A stretch of 47,643 bases of DNA from an uncultured Alphaproteobacteria bacterium (GTDB lineage Bacteria; Pseudomonadota; Alphaproteobacteria; Paracaedibacterales; CAITNM01): the NCBI GenBank assembly GCA_903874955.1, contig CAIQTY010000048.1:1-47643 (forward strand), in the 5' to 3' direction. Made by a program: the position numbers and the translations under genes. Shown here piece after piece: positions 19,202 to 26,455 of the stretch (positions are counted from its first letter, which is position 1; each line of letters begins with the position of its first letter). The notes under the pieces were generated by a model. That model saw only the letters and a list, made by a program, of their open reading frames with translations, did not search any database and was not told the DNA's origin.

Positions 19202-19885
19202 CTAACACGCTACTTTCTCTATTTCAGCATATTTTTCTATAAATTTGTGGGGGAGCCCAAGATCAACCCAGATTATTTTTCCGCAAATTCCTTCAGCTCT
19301 TGGGTGTTTGTGAACTGGTTTTAAACAACCTATAGCCAGAGTAAGGTCTGGTTTCACAAAATCCCTAATGCTTACAGAAGTATTTGCATCTATACCAGAA
19401 GGTGTATCTATAGAAATTATAGTATTTGATTGTTCATTCAATACTTTTATAAAATGTTCAAAAACTCCATCTGGTTTTTTATTAACGCCGCTGCCAAACA
19501 AGGCATCAATAAATATATCACCAGCCGTAGGTTTATCTGTAAATTCAATATTTGAATAAAAAGCTTTTGCTCGATTCTTGTTATTAGTATCAAGTTCATA
19601 TTCTGGTTGAATGGGCTGAACAATCGTTACCTTTTTTGAATACCCAGCAAGATAAAGCCCAATACTAACCCCATGCGCACCTTTTTTGCCTGGTCCTGCG
19701 TATATGACAACATGATCATTATCTAGAGGCCCACAGTGCGCTAAGATTTCTTTAGCACATGCAAACCCAGAAATTTCTGTTAACGTTTTGCTTTCTAATC
19801 CTGTTATTTTTAAATAGTCAGCTTCACATAAATTCACAGATTCTCTGCTGAGCATTGGAAAGTGGTTCATCATAAATTCTTTCAT
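19202..19885 (-). CDS. nnrE: NAD(P)H-hydrate epimerase-like (YjeF N-terminal) protein, degenerate motif
   Basis: YjeF_N-domain protein; canonical members epimerise R- and S-NAD(P)HX so that a dehydratase can repair it. The 227 residues cover only this domain; the NnrD dehydratase fused or adjacent in many bacteria is not in this window. IDALFGSG near 126-133 and IDTPSGIDA near 159-167 are recognisable. The usual nucleotide-loop NNGGDG is KKGAHG here (residues 67-72), preceded by a normal AGPG. This may mean altered or lost activity. It overlaps ctpA by 4 bases. The family call is firm; the enzyme activity is uncertain. Confidence 0.82.
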   Translation of the reverse strand: MKEFMMNHFPMLSRESVNLCEADYLKITGLESKTLTEISGFACAKEILAHCGPLDNDHVVIYAGPGKKGAHGVSIGLYLAGYSKKVTIVQPIQPEYELDTNNKNRAKAFYSNIEFTDKPTAGDIFIDALFGSGVNKKPDGVFEHFIKVLNEQSNTIISIDTPSGIDANTSVSIRDFVKPDLTLAIGCLKPVHKHPRAEGICGKIIWVDLGLPHKFIEKYAEIEKVAC

Positions 19886-20973
19886 TGTTTCTTGTTTAAA
19901 AATTTTAAAGCCTCTGAAATATAAAAGTCCATCTTTTTTATTTTTGAAACTTCATTGTCTTTTAATGTTATATCTGGTTCAACCCCTTCTTTGCCGATCC
20001 TTTTTCCATTCGGATCGTTTAAAAAAGCAATCGTAAGAATGAGTCCATCTTTACGATTGGGGTAATGGATAACAGATTTAGCTGTTGCACTTCCTGCAGT
20101 GTTTTCTCCCATTAGAGTTGCTCTTTTATGGGCCTTTAGTGCTGCTGAAATAATTTCTCCTGCTGAACAAGTATTTTTATTTTGTAATATTATTACAGAA
20201 AGTTTATTGATAGTGTCAAATCCAGCAGATGAAAATTTAGAATTATCTTCTTTTTTGTGCATTTCGACAACAACATGTCCATCCAAAAATTGACTTGCAA
20301 TACCAACTCCTGCTTCAAAGCTTCCTCCTGGGCAGTCACGGAGATCTAAGATGAGACCTTTTGATTTTTTATTTTTTTTAATTGTTTGAAGATGTTTCGC
20401 TACTTCGTCTGCTGCATTTTTATTAATACAACCAAATTTCAAATACGCGATACTATCAAGCCATTTTAGTTCTGTGGAAGGTGCTATAAAAGTGCCGGGT
20501 GTGACTTTTTTTTCAAGTGTTGTCTTGTCTCTAATAAGGGTTATTAGATAAGATTTTTTTTCTTTTATAAGCTTAAGAAAACTATCTAATGTAATGTCTT
20601 TTAAAGGATATCCGTCAAAGTTAGTTAAAATATCTCCATCAACAAGTCCTGCGATATAAGCAGGAGAATTTTCATAGACTTTTTTTACAAATAGCCCGTT
20701 TTTATGTTTACTTATGACCATTCCTAATTTGAGGTCTCCACCATCAACACTTTCCACAAGATTTTTAAGTGACATCTCATCCAGGTAAGAGCCATGAGTA
20801 TCAGTGCCTTGAATCAGGCCATTGAGCATGCCTTGACGCATTTTTTCTATGTTGGGTTTTTCAGGATAGAGTTTATCTATAATTTCTAAAGTTTCATCTA
20901 GGCTTTTGTGTAGATCTTGATAAGGATCAACACAGCCAACAAGACAAAAAAGTAACAGTAATTCTTTTTTCAT
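19882..20973 (-). CDS. S41-family (CtpA-like) peptidase lipoprotein
   Basis: Periplasmic C-terminal processing peptidase-like protein. A lipobox LVGC with Cys14 follows a short hydrophobic leader, so it is probably a lipoprotein. A PDZ domain lies at about 75-155 (LGMVISKHKNGLFVKKVYENSPAYIAGLVDGDIL), then the S41 domain with LILDLRDCPGG and the nucleophile region NTCSAGEIISAAL (Ser270). The block that normally carries the catalytic lysine (TFGKG) reads NTAGSATAK, putting Ser295 where Lys is expected. The gpmI-envC-ctpA order is common in alphaproteobacteria. At 363 residues it is shorter than typical CtpA (about 440), mainly at the C-terminus. Confidence 0.85.
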   Translation of the reverse strand: MKKELLLLFCLVGCVDPYQDLHKSLDETLEIIDKLYPEKPNIEKMRQGMLNGLIQGTDTHGSYLDEMSLKNLVESVDGGDLKLGMVISKHKNGLFVKKVYENSPAYIAGLVDGDILTNFDGYPLKDITLDSFLKLIKEKKSYLITLIRDKTTLEKKVTPGTFIAPSTELKWLDSIAYLKFGCINKNAADEVAKHLQTIKKNKKSKGLILDLRDCPGGSFEAGVGIASQFLDGHVVVEMHKKEDNSKFSSAGFDTINKLSVIILQNKNTCSAGEIISAALKAHKRATLMGENTAGSATAKSVIHYPNRKDGLILTIAFLNDPNGKRIGKEGVEPDITLKDNEVSKIKKMDFYISEALKFLNKKQ

Positions 20974-21872
20974 AACTGTAATACCTTATGATAAGGTTCA
21001 GGATCGAGAGGTAAATCTTGTAGCCATAATTGTAGTTCAACAAAAGTTGGGCTTTTATCCGAAGAAAAACCTATAGGCTCTCCTTGCACTACGTTTTCAC
21101 CAACTTTAACGCAACAGCGATTGAGTCCTGTAATAACATAAGTAAAATGGTCGCGTTTTATAAACACTGCTATTGATTCTTCGAATTGAACAATCGAAGA
21201 CACTATTCCAACATCGGGACACAACACAATAGCTCCAGGAAAAACTCTCCACACTGGATTTACACTACTTTCTCTTATGCCGGCAACAGGTGTGATCCAG
21301 TTTAGTAAATTTTTGGATTTTTTTAATTTTTGGGGGGCTGATTTACTAATAAAACTTTGCATAGAAGAAACTTTTTCAAGATTTTCTTTGTTAATCCAAT
21401 CTTTTTTTCCATGCTCTGATTCTTGTTGTTCAAACAATTTCATGTGCAATAAATTCAACGCTTCAAGATGTTTAACTTTTTTTTGAAGGCGATCAAACTC
21501 CCCAGATCCGTATTTTTTTTGGTAGTCTTTCACATACCTTTTGTAAATCGGCAAAAGTTGATCTGTTTTTAAATTCAGAAAAGTTTTTTTCCTAACGTAG
21601 TTAATGACTGCGTTTTTTGATGGCAGAAGGGCTGTTCCAAAACCAAGACGATAACGTTTTTGAGCGAGATAAATTGCTCCGAGCTGTTGCTGTATGTTGA
21701 AAAATTCTTGGTTATCTAAATCTCGATTTTTTTTAATTCTGTTGTATTCGATGCTCAAAATAGCAAGTTGTTGTTGAACATTTTGCCACTTCTGAGCTTG
21801 TTCGATAAGTCCAGTGTGTGACTCGCACATGAGCCTGCAGGAAAAGATGACTAGTGCTACAATTTTGAACAC
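20970..21872 (-). CDS. EnvC/M23-like protein with degenerate LytM domain
   Basis: A 300-residue exported protein with an N-terminal signal-like segment, a helical coiled-coil middle (residues 20-160) and a C-terminal LytM/M23-type beta domain (about 190-300) including GIVSSIVQFEESIAVFIKRDHFTYVITGLNRCCVKVGENVVQGEPIG. The zinc-ligand motifs of active M23 peptidases are missing: the usual HxH region reads VELQLWL. That pattern fits an amidase activator (EnvC type) rather than a peptidase. The position directly after gpmI and before ctpA supports this. It overlaps gpmI by 16 bases and ctpA by 4. Confidence 0.78.
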   Translation of the reverse strand: MFKIVALVIFSCRLMCESHTGLIEQAQKWQNVQQQLAILSIEYNRIKKNRDLDNQEFFNIQQQLGAIYLAQKRYRLGFGTALLPSKNAVINYVRKKTFLNLKTDQLLPIYKRYVKDYQKKYGSGEFDRLQKKVKHLEALNLLHMKLFEQQESEHGKKDWINKENLEKVSSMQSFISKSAPQKLKKSKNLLNWITPVAGIRESSVNPVWRVFPGAIVLCPDVGIVSSIVQFEESIAVFIKRDHFTYVITGLNRCCVKVGENVVQGEPIGFSSDKSPTFVELQLWLQDLPLDPEPYHKVLQL

Positions 21873-23377
21873 AACAATGATTTACCTGTCATTTCTTTTG
21901 GCTGAGCAAGTCCTATTATATCTAGGATAGTTGGTGCAACATCTGCTAGAGATCCGGGGTTTAAAGAATCTGCTTCACCATTAATCATAACGAAGGGTAC
22001 GGGGTTGCATGTATGGGCAGTGTGCGGGGTGATTTTGTCATCTTCTCTCATACATTCAGCGTTGCCATGATCAGCTGTTATGAGGAGTGTCCATGCTTTT
22101 TCAAGTGCTTTTTCTTCTATAATCTTTATACAGCCATCAACGAAATCCACAGCTTTTATAATTGCATCTATAACGCCAGTGTGACCGACCATATCTGTAT
22201 TTGCATAATTTACAACAATCAGGCTTAGGTCATCGCGGTCCATAGCTTCTGTAACTTTTTTGGTCACTTCTTTTGCTGACATTTCAGGCTGCAAATCATA
22301 GGTCGTAACGCTGGGAGAGGGTATCATGAATCTCTCTTCTCCATTAAATGGCGCTTCTTGACCCCCATTTAAGAAAAAGGTTACGTGGGCATATTTTTCT
22401 GTTTCAGCTATACGTAGCTGTTTAAGCCCATGGTTTGCAATAACTTTGCCAAGACTATTATCAACCGCATCTTTGGAAAATAATGAAGGAATCAATTCAT
22501 TAAGATCTTTTGAATATTCATTCATCGCAAGGGTAGGGCCAAACGTAATGATTTTTTTTCGTTCGAAATGCGCAAAATCATCAACCAAAAAACTTCTTAA
22601 GATTTGTCGCACGCGGTCTGAACGAAAATTAATCATCCAAAGTCCTTCCCCATCATTGATTCCATGGTAGTCTTGATGGATTGTCGGGATGAGAAATTCG
22701 TCAGTAATATCTGCATCGTAGGATTTTTTAATTGCCTCTAGGGCACTTGTAAATTTTGGTGCAATTCCGCTTATGATTGCGTCGTAAGCCAATTCTATTC
22801 TGTCCCATCGGTTATCGCGATCCATTCCATAATAGCGTCCTCCTAAGGAAGCTAAATGAATATTTTTGTGGGATGCTGTTTCTTTTAAAAATTCACTTAC
22901 AAATGTTTCAGCACTTTTAGGTGGAGTATCGCGTCCGTCTAGAAATCCGTGTACATAAACTTTAATACCTGCGTTATCTAAAATCTTTGCTGCATTAACT
23001 ATATGACTTATATGGGAATGCACTCCTCCAGAAGATAGCAAACCCATGATATGGCAGGGTTTATTTGTTCTTTTTAGTTTCTCAATTATATCTGTAATTT
23101 TTGCGTTTTCTCTAATCAACCCGCTAGAAAAATTATGATCAATTTTGGGTAAATCTTGCATGATGATTCTACCCAGTCCTATAGTCGTATGGCCAACTTC
23201 ACTATTACCCATTTGTCCTTCTGGAAGACCAACATGCTGCTCGGAAGCTTGGAGTATTGTGTGTGGATATTTTTTTAAAACTGATGGCCAATGTTTTGCT
23301 TCATGAATAGCATTGAACATTTCTGATTGTTCTATGCCCCAACCATCTAAAATACAAAGTACGACTTTTTTATTCAC
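21857..23377 (-). CDS. gpmI: 2,3-bisphosphoglycerate-independent phosphoglycerate mutase
   Basis: Interconverts 3- and 2-phosphoglycerate in lower glycolysis using two Mn ions. The 506-residue product begins KKVVLCILDGWG with the metal-binding Asp, then QMGNSEVGHTTIGLGR with the catalytic Ser of GNSEVGH. HGFLDGRDTPP, GRYYGMDRDNRWDR and the C-terminal metal site TADHGNAECM..TPHTAHT follow. Length and motifs are complete. It is the first gene of a tightly packed seven-gene leftward run and is divergent from the rhodanese gene. Confidence 0.98.
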   Translation of the reverse strand: MNKKVVLCILDGWGIEQSEMFNAIHEAKHWPSVLKKYPHTILQASEQHVGLPEGQMGNSEVGHTTIGLGRIIMQDLPKIDHNFSSGLIRENAKITDIIEKLKRTNKPCHIMGLLSSGGVHSHISHIVNAAKILDNAGIKVYVHGFLDGRDTPPKSAETFVSEFLKETASHKNIHLASLGGRYYGMDRDNRWDRIELAYDAIISGIAPKFTSALEAIKKSYDADITDEFLIPTIHQDYHGINDGEGLWMINFRSDRVRQILRSFLVDDFAHFERKKIITFGPTLAMNEYSKDLNELIPSLFSKDAVDNSLGKVIANHGLKQLRIAETEKYAHVTFFLNGGQEAPFNGEERFMIPSPSVTTYDLQPEMSAKEVTKKVTEAMDRDDLSLIVVNYANTDMVGHTGVIDAIIKAVDFVDGCIKIIEEKALEKAWTLLITADHGNAECMREDDKITPHTAHTCNPVPFVMINGEADSLNPGSLADVAPTILDIIGLAQPKEMTGKSLLCSKL

Positions 23378-23401
23378 ATCGATTTAAATTAACATGCTAG
23401 G

Positions 23402-23430
23402 TTGATTTTAACTCAATTTTGGCTTTTAAT
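23402..23430 (+). promoter_or_regulatory. Candidate sigma70-type promoter of the rhodanese gene
   Basis: TTGATT at 23402-23407 and TTTAAT at 23425-23430 are separated by exactly 17 bases and lie about 37 bases before the ATG at 23467. This is a match by eye to -35/-10 consensus in an AT-rich spacer, so moderate to low confidence. Confidence 0.4.
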
Positions 23431-23466
23431 ACCAACATATTTAATAACTAAGATGTGAGGAATATT

Positions 23467-23991
23467 ATGAACCCAATGATGATTCGTTTAATATCAGCTG
23501 TTAGCCTAGCTGTATCGGTAATTTTAAGTGCAGATCTTTCAGCAGAAACAACGACAATAGATAGTCCTGAAGCTAAAAATACTGTTGAAATAAAAGAAAA
23601 AGAAACTGCTAATGTTAAAGAAGCACTTGGAAAATCAATTATTGTTGACGCTCGTTCAGTAAAGCAAGATGACGATATTATTAGGGGCGCTATTGTGATT
23701 CCAGCAAACGCTGATGATAAGGTAATCACTGCACATCTTACAAAAAAAGAAGCTGAAATTATTGTTTACTGCGGGAGTGTAAAATGTCCTGCAAGTATGA
23801 CGTTGGCTGAACGTCTTGTGGGCTTAGGTTACACTAACGTTGCGCATTATGCTGGTGGTATTGCAGAATGGACTAAGGATAAAGAAAATAATCCAACACA
23901 AAAATTTTCACTCGAACAAGAAAAAACGGATAAAAAAAGAAAAAGTTCAGAAAATATAACATCAGAAGCTAATAAAAAGCAAAAAACAGAA
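23467..23991 (+). CDS. Periplasmic rhodanese-domain protein with basic C-terminal tail
   Basis: The ATG at 23467 is preferred over the GTG at 23455 because GAGGA lies just before it and it gives a clean signal peptide (MNPMMIRLISAVSLAVSVILSADLSA, cleaved before ETT). The mature protein has one rhodanese domain at about 50-140: IIVDARSV, then the active-site loop IVYCGSVKCPAS with Cys102 as the catalytic position, and YAGGIAEWT. Such domains transfer sulfur or bind oxyanions; the substrate is unknown. The last 30 residues are highly charged, with KKRK at 156-159 and KKQK at 170-173. Single gene with its own terminator. (Stop codon TAG or TAA follows at the next triplet in frame.). Confidence 0.85.
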
Positions 23992-24017
23992 TAGATTGTA
24001 AAACGTGAAAATTAAAT

Positions 24018-24044
24018 AGCGGCCTTTTTTAGGTCGCTTTTTTT
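24018..24044 (+). terminator. Rho-independent terminator after the rhodanese gene
   Basis: An 8-bp stem AGCGGCCT / AGGTCGCT with one G-T wobble, a TTTTT loop and a following T-tract. It lies about 25 bases after the rhodanese stop and before the CYTH gene, so the two genes are probably separate units. Confidence 0.88.
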
Positions 24045-24145
24045 ATGTGCAGTAGTTAGCAGACAAACATTTATTTTTATAGCCTATTTTTTTGAAATTT
24101 TTTTTGTAATTTTATAGCTGTTGTAAAAGTTCAAGGATTTTAAGA

Positions 24146-24802
24146 ATGACTAACCCAATTGAAATGGAAAAAAAATTTAGAGTAAATCCAGCAGATCTTG
24201 CTGAATTTTTAAAAAATAAAAACTTTATTTCCAATAAAACTATTGTGGATGAATACCTCGACACCCCTGAAGGGCTATTTTATCAAGAAGGAATTTTTAT
24301 TAGGGTTCGAAATAAAAAATCTCTTGATATAAAATTTAATCCTGATCATTTGGGCCATAAAGATTCTAATGACCACACTTCTTGCCATGAATACAATATA
24401 AGCATGCCTTTTGATCCAGCGAGTGCAGTGGTGTTTGTAACCTTGGAAAAAATGATCCCTATAAAATGTCCAGCGCCTTATACCTACAATGCATTCTTAA
24501 AGATTAATAATCTTGAATCTTTACTAACACTGGATAAAAAGCGTTCCACCTATGAAGACGATATATTCTTAATAGCAGTGGATGAATTCGCTGATTTTGG
24601 TACTTTTTTGGAACTTGAGGCTAAGGATAATAATATCAGCTTGGAAGTTTTCTTAGATGAAATTAAAAAAGCAACCCAAGGTATGGCAATTCAAGAATTT
24701 AATTCAGGTTATGTAGAAATCCGCCTCAGCGAAATTAATCACTCTCTATACCTAAAAGGAAAATATTTGATTGATCAAAATGAAAAAGCTGTTGCGGCAT
24801 AA
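24146..24802 (+). CDS. CYTH-domain protein (triphosphate tunnel fold)
   Basis: A 218-residue protein of the CYTH/ThTPase superfamily, whose members hydrolyse triphosphates or make cyclic AMP within a beta-barrel tunnel. Family features seen in order: IEMEKKF near 5-11 (ExExK-like), YLDTP near 37, IRVRNKKSLDIKF, CHEYN, DKKRSTY near 130 and VDEFADFGTFLELEAK near 145-160. These charged strands form the triphosphate and metal site. The N-terminal TNPIEMEKKF is close to family consensus. AAGGA precedes the ATG. Substrate unknown. The gene is followed by a short palindrome and converges on the ELM1-like gene. Confidence 0.85.
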   Translation: MTNPIEMEKKFRVNPADLAEFLKNKNFISNKTIVDEYLDTPEGLFYQEGIFIRVRNKKSLDIKFNPDHLGHKDSNDHTSCHEYNISMPFDPASAVVFVTLEKMIPIKCPAPYTYNAFLKINNLESLLTLDKKRSTYEDDIFLIAVDEFADFGTFLELEAKDNNISLEVFLDEIKKATQGMAIQEFNSGYVEIRLSEINHSLYLKGKYLIDQNEKAVAA

Positions 24803-24810
24803 ATAATACC

Positions 24811-24842
24811 CTGGTATTCCTCTGGCTTGACCAGAGGAACCA
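24811..24842. repeat. Palindromic dispersed repeat (copy 1)
   Basis: A perfect 9-bp inverted repeat TTCCTCTGG / CCAGAGGAA (24817-24825 and 24831-24839, loop CTTGA) between convergent genes, with no T-tract. Its minus-strand reading is closely similar to the element at 41033-41059 (both share TGG..CCTCTG.TCAAG.CAGA), so I treat it as a small dispersed repeat that may double as a weak terminator. Confidence 0.6.
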
Positions 24843-24857
24843 TTGCAAAACATCGAT

Positions 24858-25994
24858 TTATCCAAAGCTGTTTGACTTCAAAACCTCTTTTACGACATTA
24901 ATCGCCTGTGATTTTGGCGGTTCATATGATTCTATGTCAGATTGGTTTGGTGTGCTTGTCCATATGTAAGCAAGTTTGTGTCCTGTAATTTGTTTCAAAA
25001 ATAAATGATGCGTTTTGTTCATGGCTGAGTTTTCGTAAATTACAGCTGGCATAACGGCGATGGTTTCTGAAATAAAACTCGTTGATTCGCCAGGAACTAT
25101 CATGAAACCTTTATTTTTCATTAGAAGAGCCATTATTGCCTTTAGTGCCGATGGTTTTCCAAATTGAAAATCATGAAACTCAAAATCTTTATCAGACTGA
25201 AGACCTTCTTTTTGTAGTTCTTCTATAAATACAGATGAAATTGGATCGAGTTTACCATCTTTATGGGCCTCAAGATTTTTCGTTGATGTGTTAATGTACG
25301 CCCCTGTCCTTGGCCCATTGGTGATAAGTATTTTGTATCCCGTTTTCTTTGAGAATTCCGCTATCTCTTTTGCTAGCTTTCGCGCATTATCTGCTGTGAA
25401 AAGTGACCAGTCTTTGCCGTTGGGCATCTCTGCATCACCAGCCAAAACAAATCCTACTTTTGCATCATGAAGATTGATGCCAGATGCATCTTGCTGCTTT
25501 AAAGTCTTTCTAGACATAGTATGCAGCACGCCTAATGTTGGAATGAGGGTGATGCGATTTTGTTTTGCAATTTTTTGTATGTTGTCATCAATAGAATGTT
25601 TAGGAAGCGTTATGAAAATATCATGAAGATTTTCCATGCCGTCAAACCATTGGTGCGTACAAATTAGAATTTTTATGTTCTTTGGTTTGTTTACAGATTT
25701 GATAAGATCAACACCAAATTGTCCTGCCGTGATAATGAGATAAGTCTTTGAATTATCGAACGACAAATCATTAAATTTGGCATTTGCTTTAACAATGATT
25801 TCTGCTTTCGGACAAGCTAATTTAACAGATTTAATAGTAGCGTTGACCATAGCCAATTCACCAACCTTATTTTTGTCGTATATGGCGTATACTTTTTTAG
25901 GTAAATGAGAATGGTTACGCGAAGAATCTACATAAAGAAATACGATGATCGCTAAAAGAAAAAAACCAATTAGAGTCTTCATAATTTTTTGCAT
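24858..25994 (-). CDS. Membrane-anchored ELM1-like protein
   Basis: A 378-residue protein with one N-terminal membrane anchor (residues 5-24) and a large soluble domain. Stretches such as ILITNGPRTG near 210-220, FHDFQFGKPSALKAIMALL and MIVPGESTSFISETIAVMPAVIY near 295-318 resemble the ELM1/Mth938-type family (mitochondrial fission ELM1, found widely in alphaproteobacteria), where a Thr/Asp-Ser-x-Ser-x-x-Glu segment is conserved. The biochemical role of bacterial members is unknown; a GT-B-like fold is plausible. It follows bamE by 2 bases and ends the glyQ-glyS-bamE run. The match is distant, so function stays open. Confidence 0.6.
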   Translation of the reverse strand: MQKIMKTLIGFFLLAIIVFLYVDSSRNHSHLPKKVYAIYDKNKVGELAMVNATIKSVKLACPKAEIIVKANAKFNDLSFDNSKTYLIITAGQFGVDLIKSVNKPKNIKILICTHQWFDGMENLHDIFITLPKHSIDDNIQKIAKQNRITLIPTLGVLHTMSRKTLKQQDASGINLHDAKVGFVLAGDAEMPNGKDWSLFTADNARKLAKEIAEFSKKTGYKILITNGPRTGAYINTSTKNLEAHKDGKLDPISSVFIEELQKEGLQSDKDFEFHDFQFGKPSALKAIMALLMKNKGFMIVPGESTSFISETIAVMPAVIYENSAMNKTHHLFLKQITGHKLAYIWTSTPNQSDIESYEPPKSQAINVVKEVLKSNSFG

Positions 25995-25996
25995 GG

Positions 25997-26455
25997 TTAT
26001 TTATCATTCTTTTTTGGGTCAAGACTGTATTTACCGAAATTTCCAAAGATATCTTTCATTAAAGAACTCTCATATCCAGATGTTGGTGTTCTCTCGCTAC
26101 TTGCTTTAATTTTTTCGCCTTGAATACCCTTTTGAGCTTCCATGCCCCGCACAATATCGTTGTTATCGATTGTGATTTTTACAACAAGTTGATCTACAAT
26201 TTTAGGTGAGTAAAATGAGACTGTTTCTGTTTTTCTATAAACATAATACCAGTTCGTCCAATTTTTTCCTTCTACTGGGAATAAAGACGTCGTAGGTGGA
26301 CTTCCAAGAATATCCTCTACATTTTCTTTGGTGCTTACATCAACTTTGATTTTCTCAAAATGAACTTCTTCCGGATTAAACCCTCTGTGATCAATAGTTG
26401 GATAACAACCACTGAGAACTATGGCCAAAATCCATAAGTATTTTTTTGATTTCAT
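25997..26455 (-). CDS. bamE: Outer membrane assembly lipoprotein BamE (SmpA/OmlA family)
   Basis: Small lipoprotein of the beta-barrel assembly machine. The lipobox LSGC ends a short leader, with Cys17 as the lipidation site. The SmpA/OmlA domain follows: FEKIKVDVSTKENVEDILGSPPTTSLFPVEGKNWTNWYYVYRKTETVSFYSPKIVDQ. This shows the family's conserved STKENVEDILGSP turn and WYY strand. The C-terminal 45 residues are a low-complexity tail. It starts on the base next to the glyS stop, so translation is probably coupled. Confidence 0.87.
   Translation of the reverse strand: MKSKKYLWILAIVLSGCYPTIDHRGFNPEEVHFEKIKVDVSTKENVEDILGSPPTTSLFPVEGKNWTNWYYVYRKTETVSFYSPKIVDQLVVKITIDNNDIVRGMEAQKGIQGEKIKASSERTPTSGYESSLMKDIFGNFGKYSLDPKKNDK

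Noticed and set aside
23448..23729. 93-codon minus-strand frame with hydrophobic content opposite the rhodanese gene
   Set aside because: Its composition is the antisense image of the signal peptide and rhodanese domain; the plus-strand protein is clearly real.
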